Assembly (NCBI GenBank): GCA_973895155.1
Contig: OZ316898.1
Span: 16,120,001-16,184,000 of the forward strand
Direction: 5' to 3'
Source: Marsupella aquatica
Lineage: Eukaryota > Marchantiophyta
Length of the DNA: 64,000 bases
Part shown: positions 56,421 through 64,000 of the stretch, in pieces
Numbering within the stretch: the stretch's first letter is position 1
How the letters are laid out: each line of letters opens with the position of its first letter
Translations under genes and position numbers: made by a program
Notes under the pieces: generated by a model
The model's database searches: none
What the model was told of the DNA's origin: nothing
What the model saw: the letters and a program-made list of their open reading frames with translations, nothing else

Positions 56421-56793
56421 TGCTTTTACCAAAGTGATTCCTTTGGAGAGTTACTCAAGACACCGTGCTATTTTGCAAGTTTTGCATTTACAGCACAAGT
56501 AGAGTAACTTAGCAATATATAATTTTTGTATATGGGTTACTCAATCTTGTTATGGCTACTGCTTAATTCTAGTTAACCCTTAGTTAACCTTAAATGGTTT
56601 TTAGGGGGACACCTATGGTTTTAGGTGATTGTCTAGAATTTCTTGTTGAGTATCTCATATGGATAGACAAAAATTGTGTTTGTGTGGACGTAGCCTTGGA
56701 AAAGAGGTGAACCACGTAGAGATTGTGTTGGCTACGTGTGCATGGTATGAGTAATGATTGGGTCATCATGAAAGAAGACGTCATAGTTCAACA
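56421..56793 (+). mobile_element. Ty1/copia element, right part with 3' LTR
   Basis: Resumes the copia RNase H frame as FTKVIPLESYSRHRAIL and stops at 56500-56502. A likely short 3' LTR ends near 56793: TGTTGA at 56644 and TCAACA at 56788-56793 are inverted, and GTGAACCACGTAGAGAT between them is typical of copia R/U5 regions. The LTR start is uncertain because no good polypurine tract precedes 56644; it could begin further left. Confidence 0.6.
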
Positions 56794-58029
56794 GCCGGGT
56801 GGGACTTGGTGGCGGCACGACAGGCACATAAGATTGGGGTGCAATCAACAAGGCAAGGGCGGGCATGACGCGGAGTGGGGTGTTTGAGTGAGGGAGCGGT
56901 CACGACACGGGGCATTGCAGGGCAAGGGGGTCTTTTTTTCTTGTTATTCTTTCCTTTTTTTGTTTTAATATTTTTCCACCCAAAATAGCCGGCCAAATTT
57001 GAATGACAACCATTGCATACAAAGAGGGAATGTTGTATTATAGTTTTTATTTTCATGTTGACATCTACAAGTCATCATATAGTACAACTTGCTTGTTCTA
57101 AGACACACCTATTTTAACTTATTCACTATAAAGTATATTTTATGCAACACAAGCTATCATATTCTATTCAAGACTATTGAAACAATAATTATAAAAAAGT
57201 ACATATCATTAAAGTGAAGAGATGTATGGTACTATGTGGGTGAAACAAGTACATTAAGTTGAATGTACAAGTCAGTGTACCTTGTAGGTCCAGTATTTTG
57301 TGGTGAAAGCGAAGTAAACTAATTTTGTACCTTTCTAAAATTTGAGGGACTCTCTATTTAGTTAGGGGCTCTGTTTAGTTGACATCTATTAACCTATAAA
57401 CCATAAGCATTTGAATGTTTTTAAACAATAGACATATAAGTTACAGGGCATCGTTGGATAGTGTTCTAGAGTAGTTGTCTGATTGAGTTTGGAGAGTTTA
57501 CCTTATCAATGAATTCTCATGAAAAGGAGGAGTGCCTATAGCATAAATAAATAGTTAAACCAAAGAATATGATAAGGTACCATAATAAAAAGATTAATAG
57601 AAATTTAAGCAACATACTTAAAACTAAGTGCTTGAAAAAATTAAAGGGGTTGGAAGAAATCACTAAATTCAGAAAAATACAAACAAAAAGCATAGAATAG
57701 ACCAAATTGATACAAAATATGTAACAAACAATTCTAATAAGACAAGGTAACCAAAGTGTGTCCCGCCATATAGCAGCATCTACAAGTCATCATATAGAGC
57801 ATAGTATGTCATTATGTTAATTTTCCACCATTGGAATAAAATGTAGGGTTTTCTCTAGCTTGAACATTGCCATCAAGTTTTGCCCCTTGATGGAAAAAAT
57901 TCTCAAGTTGGGTTATTAGAATGCATGGGGAATCTACTTTGAAAAAATAAAATTAGTCGGGCTAGTTGGACATACATTGCATGACAGTACACACTAAATA
58001 CACACCTCAGAGAATAGGGTCCCGACTTA
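56794..58029. other. Spacer, mostly AT-rich
   Basis: A short GC-rich stretch (56794-56935) is followed by AT-rich DNA with no supported gene. ATCTACAAGTCATCATATAG occurs twice (about 57063 and 57778). TTA at 58027-58029 is the presumed target duplication of the following Harbinger element. Confidence 0.5.
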
Positions 58030-58412
58030 GAGCATCTCCAGCGGAGCCCCCAAACAGCCCCGTAAACACCAAACCATTGAGTAGAGGTTGGGTTTTATAG
58101 AAACCAGTCTCCAGCGGTTGTGCCATCCGTATTTTTTTAGCGGATGCCGCTGCTTTTGCCAACTCCACGCTGCTACTTTTGTGCAGGAAGGAGGTCGCTG
58201 TTTGAAGCCCCTCCGCCAGCCCCCAAAGTGATCAACGTCGGTAATCAGCCCACGCGGCACTCGCAATGTGTAGGCTTCACCGCTCGCGCCAGAATATGAA
58301 CTCTTTCCGGCTTGGACTGTCAATAAACAGTTCTCGTGGGCCAGGACAGATTGTGCAAAACTAACATTGCACACGAGGACTCCATTGAGATTGTGTGTAC
58401 CTTGCTCTGAAG

Positions 58413-59214
58413 ATGGCAGCAAGTTGTGGGAAAAATTATGGTCCCGAAGAGCTCAAACAACTATGCTACAGTGTACTCCATGTCTCCCAATCCTTGTGTA
58501 GGTGTAGGGCAAAGGGCTGAGCAATTTTGGGACCAGGTCACTGAGCATTACGAGAAGCACAAACCAAAGGGAGCTGAGTCAAGAGGCCAAAAATCACTGG
58601 AAGGGAAATGGTCTGACATTAAACATGATGTCTCAAAGTTCATAGGGTGCTTTCAACAGGTAGAGGACCTTCAAATTTTGGGGACAAATGTTGATGACAC
58701 AGTGGTGAAGGCAAAAGAATTATTCAAGCAAAACCATCCGAAAGGGAAATCTTTCAGTTTTGATTCTTGCTTTTGGATTTTGAAAGATTGTCCATGGTGG
58801 GGGAATCCATCAGACGATATGGCCAACGGGAAGGGAAAAAAATCAGCAACGCCTAGGAGTGAGGCAACAGACAATGAATACTCTAGCCCAAATCCAATTC
58901 TCATAGACAATGGTGACAATGAGAGTGTTGACAGAGACCAGGATGAAGCTCGCAACGATCAACAAAGTGATATGAGGAAGAGGCCTCAAGGAAACAAGAG
59001 GGCGAAGGAAGATCACAAGCGGATGAAGGTTGAGCAAGAGGCGATGAAGATTAGTGCCAATGCTCAAAAGGAGATGGCAACTGCAAACAGAGCTCGAGTG
59101 ATAACTTTGCAAAATAATTTTCTCATGAAGCTGCTCACATTGTCTACTGACAACATGGAACCGGAGCTTCAAGATTTTGTGAAACAATGGAAGTTGGAAG
59201 AGGCAATGAAGTAG
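58413..59214 (+). pseudogene. PIF/Harbinger ORF1, Myb/SANT-like (frameshift)
   Basis: Partner protein that binds DNA and the transposase and helps nuclear import. From ATG 58413 it reads MAASCGKNYGPEELKQLCYS; near 58485-58495 the frame shifts to NPCVGVGQRAEQFWDQV, QKSLEGKWSDIKHDVSKF and a C-terminal helix rich in Lys and Glu (VEQEAMKISANAQKEM) ending at 59214. The order trihelix-like domain then NAM-associated-type helix is usual for this class. One frameshift is the only clear lesion. Confidence 0.75.
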
Positions 59215-59466
59215 AAAGCACAGATGCAAAGTAGTGGAACTGCTCCCTTTGTTGTTTAGAACCCACTTCCCGTATTTCCCAAGAGCACGGTTGGCCCGAC
59301 TGAAAGCCCACATGCAGTTGAGGACAGTGCAGATTGTGAGTGCAAAATTCAGCCTGATCAAGCTGGATTTTCATTCCAAAGTTTATTGGCTAGCCAATTG
59401 TAGTCATGGATTTCTCAGCAACCGTGAATGGCTTCAATTGTATTCATGTGTTTCTTATCAATAAAA

Positions 59467-59586
59467 TTGCTTCCTTGCACTCAGTTAACATTATAGACAT
59501 TGCATATTGAACTGTTGCAAATAGAGGCGCTTCCTTGCACTCAGTTCACATTATAGACATTGCATACTGAATTGTTGCGAACAGAG
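59467..59586. repeat. 60-bp tandem duplication
   Basis: Two adjacent 60-bp units with about six differences, each holding CTTCCTTGCACTCAGTT and CATTATAGACATTGCATA. Just before it, an AATAAA at about 59459 could end the ORF1 transcript. Confidence 0.85.
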
Positions 59587-59844
59587 GCCGTTTCATTACA
59601 TTTAAACAGTGTTGTTACAAAATTGAATGCAAACAAGGCCTTTCATATTCCTCATGGGCATTTTTAATTTCAACCTTAGCCTACTTGTGTTGAACTGTGC
59701 CATAACAAAACAGAAGTCTGTGGCCAAAAAACTAACGTAAAACCCCACGTAAACTAACTAGCTCCACCATGAGACCTAAGATTGAGCCCTTGGTGGTCTG
59801 TGCTTTGGGCTAGGGGGAGCTGAGTAAACACCACATAGCAATCG

Positions 59845-60171
59845 TCACACCCGGTTGCATTGTTGGTGCTCTTTGCATCTGTCACAACATGCATCCTCAT
59901 CTTCAGGGTCTTCCATGCTTGCGATTAGGCGCGCCTCTTCAAAATTTTCAGGTAGAAAATCCACAACTTTTGTCTCCAATGGTGATTTCCTGGTAATCTT
60001 TCCCTTCCCTGGTACCTTGATTGGCAGAGCCCTGGGTTTTGATTGGGCCTCCGGGAATGATTGTGCCTTCTCCATGTTGGCGTGAGTGGATGGGCTTGGC
60101 AAAATACAATTACTTGCAGTTGAGTCTGCAGCAAGCAGCGATTCACTTGTTCCACCAATTGATCTCCTCAT
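59845..60171 (-). CDS. Hypothetical small protein inside Harbinger element
   Basis: 108-residue open frame starting MRRSIGGTSES and ending in an acidic and Cys-containing tail (EDPEDEDACCDRCKEHQQC). I do not recognise it. It lies between the two Harbinger genes in the transposase orientation and may be an exon, a captured fragment or chance. 60172-60586 shows nothing supportable. Confidence 0.25.
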   Translation of the reverse strand: MRRSIGGTSESLLAADSTASNCILPSPSTHANMEKAQSFPEAQSKPRALPIKVPGKGKITRKSPLETKVVDFLPENFEEARLIASMEDPEDEDACCDRCKEHQQCNRV

Positions 60172-60586
60172 TTTAGCCTACAAAATTTTATTTAGGGCTT
60201 GTCAATTGCTTCAACTGAGGCAGCAAAATGAGAAGTAAAACTCAAGCTCCAATGTGAGTAAACCCTAAACTCTAACTCGATGTTGTTTATACCTGGTGTG
60301 TTCATTTCCTCTCGTGGACTACATTTCCTTTCGTGGACTTTTGTTCCCCTAGTACCAAACAAACTGCCTCGACAATATCCCCCAAGTGTGTTGTACCTAT
60401 TCAATGAGTCAATCCAAGTGTGACTCGTACCCTGGCATTGTACCCTGGCCTCAAGATGTTCAATTTGTACTTTCACCTTTGACTCCAAAAGAAATGCAGA
60501 TTTTAGAAAGAAAGACTCACCTGACTTTCAATGGTCAGAAAGGTCAGACCCTCTTCGATTCTAAAGGTGGTCAACAATGTCATTTC

Positions 60587-61801
60587 TTAGACAAAAATGG
60601 TTGGCCTTGTTGTTAATTCAGCTGTTGCAGCAAGGAACTCCAACCACGGCAAATTTCCCGTGTTAACTCTTGCATCACCAACTCTTAAATATGGATGGAA
60701 ATTGTCATCCCTTTCATCCTCAATAATCATATTGTGAATGATGACACATGCAAGCAAAATGTTAACAATGTTTTTTTCATACCAAGACCGTGCAGGCCTC
60801 TTCACTATCTCAAATCTAGCTTGGAGTACCCCAAAAGCCCTCTCCACATCCTTCCTTGCTACTTCTTGGCACCTTGCAAAATGCCTCAACTTCTCAGATT
60901 GTGGCATGTGCATAGTGGATATGAACATAGACCACTTAGGATAAATTCCATCAACCAAAAGATTAGCTTGTTTGTACTCTGTACCATTCACATGGAAACT
61001 AACATTGGCTGAATCATTATGCAACCATTCATTTAGAAGTGGTGAACGGTCAAGGACATTGAGATCATTGTTTCCCCTAGCCAGTCCAAAAAAGGCATGC
61101 CAAATCCACAATTCTTGATCAACAATGGCCTCCAGGATGATGGACTTATTCTTGTCCTTGTCAGTGTATTGGCCTTGCCAAGCAACAGGGCAATTCTTCC
61201 ATGCCCAGTGCATCTATTTGCATTAATTTGAAGATGATTATGGAAATCTTCAGCAATTGGCTTCCTCAAATAGTGACTCTCATACAATTCTCTGATGGCT
61301 TTCACAAAGCGATACAGAGACTCCAATGATGTGCTTTCACCAATTCTACAATACTCGTCCAAAGCATCCACCCCAATTCCATAAGCTAATTGCCTCAATG
61401 CTGCAGTCAATTTTTGATGTGGAGACAAGCCTACTTTCCCTGCAGCATCAACCTTCAGGCAAAAGTAAGTGTCATGTGCACACACATCAACAAATTTTTT
61501 TCTATACAAACTGCTACTCATTCTGAATCTCCTCCAAAATTTCAACTCGTGTTGGACTAGCAGAAAAATAATCATTCCAGAGATCTTCTGCCCTCTTTTC
61601 TCTACGCCTCTCCACATTCTCACTCCTACCTGGCCTAGACCCTCTGTGCTTTCTTTTCTTGGGGTGCTTGGCAAAATTTGCAGCAGCAAGGGGTCCACTG
61701 AACATCATCAACTCCCAAAATCTTTGTTCCTCATCCCATTCAGTCTCCTCCTCTTTGAATTCTTCATCGAGATCCGCCAACCATCTTTCCAGTTGCTCCA
61801 T
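60587..61801 (-). pseudogene. PIF/Harbinger DDE transposase (broken)
   Basis: N-terminus from ATG 61801 (MEQLERWLADLDEE, acidic), then a frameshift near 61545 into FWRRFRMSSSLYRKKF, GLSPHQKLTAALRQLAYG, DEYCRIGESTSLESL. At about 61218 LQINANR is followed almost at once by MHWAWKNCP. Relatives have about a dozen residues between, including the first catalytic Asp of the DDE triad, so a deletion with frameshift has removed it. The rest is clear: ILEAIVDQELWIWHAFFG, NNDLNVLDRSPL (second Asp), DGIYPKW and RKDVERAFGVLQARF (Glu). Ends near 60587. Confidence 0.85.
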
Positions 61802-63655
61802 TGAACAGATATAGTACAATCGTGGCCAAACTGGATTTTATTCCGATGGAAACTGTAGAAGCTGATCGAAGGTTGCTTCAATGAGATCGCATTGAAATTA
61901 AGGCACACATGCAGCACAAAACACAAAAATTGATGCGCCTGCTGCGACATGTGTATGCTGGCATATCTGGTTCTTCAGGCGGACTTTGACTCCCGCCTCT
62001 ACTTCTCTCTCGCACAACGGGCTTCTCTATTGCACTTTGAACTTTGTAATCCACATGGGGCCCACTTCATATGTGTGGTCAGCGTATGGAGGTCAGAATG
62101 GGGTGTCACCATTGGGGATCGTGCAAAGGTCTTGGCACTGGCTATTTTGGCAACCGCCGTACTCTCCGCTATACGATGGGGATAGGGGCAAGCAAACTCC
62201 AAACCGCTCGATGTCTTGCCACATTCTGGCCAATGACCAGCCTATGGGTTAATACGGTAAGTCTGTGCTTACCAGGTAGAAGATCTCTGACCTTCGCCTC
62301 TTGCTCTCAGATTCTCATCCGTGACAGCTGGGTTCTCTATCCATGTTCACAAGACAAAATCTCGATGGATCGACCGGGTAACAACGGTCGGGGTCACCTG
62401 GACATCGGACGGTGCTCCGCTCCCAAGAGGCAGGATACGGGACTCGGGCCCCTTCTCTTCAAAGACGATGATGCATCATCGTGCGGACAATGACGTCGGA
62501 CTTCCAACTCGCGCTCTGCTTGTCTCTGCTCCGCCTGCTCTCTCGCTCTGCGTCGTGCTTGTGTTAATGTGTCTCTTCGATAATGGACAGGTTTGAGTAG
62601 CATTGTAGGTCGTCGTACCGCGCTCGTAGTCCCGTCCGATCCGTGTCCTGCCCTGCAATTGCGTATTACTAAGCCGCCTGCTTGCCTATGTTGTGCCTTC
62701 TGCTTCCGATCGAGCGGCCTCTCGCAGCGATTGAGCGCAATTCACCCATCACCTCGTTTCTCGGTGGTAGTTGAAGTTCTGCCTTCAATCAGGGAAAGCA
62801 AAGCACGGGGAGGGTGTGCCAACCCTGGATTGGAAGCGTTTTGTGTGTGTGATGGATTTGACTTGACATGATTCGGATAGATGGGATTCGTTAGTGTACA
62901 ATCGATGGTGGACGGACTGGAAGATGAGGAGGAGGAGCAGCTAAAGGAAAGAGTTCGCAACAAGAGCATGCGTGTATGTATGTTCGGCGTGTCTCTTTAT
63001 GTGTACCTTGAAAGCTTGCCTCCTGCAAGAGCGTGTGGGAGGGAGCTAATTGTATGTTGGAACGACAGTTTTCCCTATCTCAATAATGTCCATTATGTTC
63101 CAGGTTCTGTCTGTATACTGTCCCGGTTTCGAGTAGACGATGTTGCAGACATCTATTTTGACCGCTTGCCTGTCTGTAAGTAGTTTCTCACCGGTGCTTC
63201 CACGGTTGGAGGTGGTGTCTTGGAGGAGTCTCGTTGCGCACGTGCCTGATGCTTTTGTTGTCTTGCCGAACTGTTCTTTTGCCAGCACGATGACGTTTAA
63301 GAGCTTATTGACAACGATATGGTAACGGTATGGTAATGACAACGATACCAATGGAAGTTATGATAGCTTTCAACAGCTCGCGGGGAAGCGCTCAGATTCT
63401 CGGGGATTTCTGCAGCCGGAAAAGCTTTCTTACATGCTATCAGAGGTACTCATCAGCAGGTGGTGGGCGTCTTCTTTGAGGCAGGCGTATTGACAAAAAC
63501 CGGCAAGTGGAAAGAGGATTTGACGGTGGTTGGAGGAGCTGTAGCGACTCTAAGAATGCTAATTAATATACACCTGAAGGAGCAGTAGTGATCTCTCTCG
63601 TCCGGCAGACTTCGCAGGCACAGGCATAGCATCGGTAGGCAGAGGTTGGGACAGA
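61802..63655. other. Host-like intergenic or 5' leader region
   Basis: Base composition becomes more GC-rich from about 61950 and resembles no element in the window. Short open frames occur on both strands, none convincing; one at 62881-63183 (+) starts with an acidic stretch (DGLEDEEEEQLKERVRNK) and could be an exon. It probably holds the promoter and 5' UTR of the gene at 63656. Confidence 0.4.
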
Positions 63656-64000
63656 ATGAAGTCCATCAAAAAATTGATGTCGTTCAACAACTACAAGGCT
63701 AAGGAGAAAGGGGATACTTTCTATCGTGAACCGCTGGATTCGAAGCATGTCCTCCAAGAGGATTCCAAAGAGATGCAGGTAAGAATTTGTCTTCCCCAAC
63801 GTAGCCCGAATCTACCCCGTTCCCGACAATAGTTCCATTATGTTGGCCGACGGACTTTATATTTGCATTATAGTTTTAGTGAGATTAAAACGCTTGAAGT
63901 TTAGAGAATATATTCTTTCCCTCCTTATCTCCCTCTCTCTCCTGTCTGCAGTGGTCAAGAGATAGTTGGACCTTGACCCGCCCTGTAGAGTGTAGTCTCG
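63656..64000 (+). CDS. Host gene, first two exons (partial)
   Basis: Exon 1 is 63656-63778 (ATG, 41 codons, MKSIKKLMSFNNYKAKEKGD..., ending at CAG before GTAAGA). An intron of 173 bp follows, with a long CT-rich tract and TGTCTGCAG, and exon 2 starts at 63952 in the same phase (WSRDSWTLTRPVECSL...) and runs off the window. The good splice sites and kept frame support a real gene. I do not recognise the family from 57 residues. Confidence 0.6.

Larger units (their letters stand above)
58030..61801. mobile_element. PIF/Harbinger element, decayed
   Basis: Begins TTA then GAGCATCTCCAGCGGAGCC, the terminal style of plant PIF/Harbinger elements with their TTA target preference. It contains the two expected divergent genes: a Myb/SANT-like ORF on the plus strand and a DDE transposase on the minus strand. 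No matching right terminal repeat was found in 61802-64000, so the right end is lost or too diverged; the end given is the transposase start codon. Confidence 0.7.

Noticed and set aside
58027-58422. 131-residue minus-strand frame overlapping the Harbinger left end
   Set aside because: It covers the terminal repeat and leader of the element, has no family features, and opposes the real ORF1.
62071-62658. Overlapping frames on both strands in the GC-rich right part
   Set aside because: GC-rich DNA readily yields open frames; no motifs or splice support were seen.

Overview
The window is nuclear DNA of a land plant or close streptophyte relative, and about nine tenths of it is nested transposable elements. 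Grounds for a plant: CACTA (En/Spm) transposases with Transposase_21, DUF4218, DUF4216 and Transposase_24-type domains, a Ty1/copia element, a PIF/Harbinger element with a Myb/SANT-like partner ORF, spliceosomal introns, and an EDM2-type PHD module. The species cannot be named from sequence alone. No tRNA, rRNA or CRISPR array was seen.

Layout. 1-5068: 5' part of a CACTA element (copy A, + strand) carrying a broken EDM2-like PHD gene, a double-BRCT gene and the TNP2-type transposase. 5069-10352: an intact LINE on the minus strand, then a 215-bp LINE 3' end in the opposite orientation. 10353-16890: 3' part of a different CACTA (copy C, + strand), cut by two truncated LINEs and a 1.5-kb unclassified insert. 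16891-21856: minus-strand LINE with broken ORF2. 21857-24569: degenerate copia element.

24570-56420: one giant CACTA element (copy B, minus strand) inside the copia RNase H region. It has 11-bp perfect terminal inverted repeats and a TGC target duplication, and the copia reading frame resumes exactly at 56421. Copy B carries, in its own 5' to 3' order, a long non-coding 5' region, a Cys-rich gene fragment, the PHD gene, the double-BRCT gene, the TNP2 transposase and a multi-exon Transposase_24-like gene. It is itself interrupted by an intact plus-strand LINE (26951-31234) and a head-to-head LINE pair (41103-50487) that contains a 100-N assembly gap. 56421-56793: end of the copia element. 56794-58029: AT-rich spacer. 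58030 to about 61800: decayed PIF/Harbinger element. 61802-64000: more GC-rich, apparently host DNA, ending in the first two exons of an unrecognised gene.

How it fits together. The inferred order of events is copia insertion, CACTA B into copia, LINEs into CACTA B; other LINE copies hit CACTA copies A/C. All LINEs are one family: an L1-type ORF1 (coiled coil plus RRM-like), an APE-RT ORF2 in the same frame as ORF1 behind a single TGA, 5' arrays of about 181-bp monomers, three short hairpins in the 3' UTR and a (CATTAC)n tail. The points most worth follow-up are the CACTA family that carries an EDM2-like chromatin reader plus a double-BRCT protein, and the head-to-head LINE pair with outward tails sharing one short target duplication.
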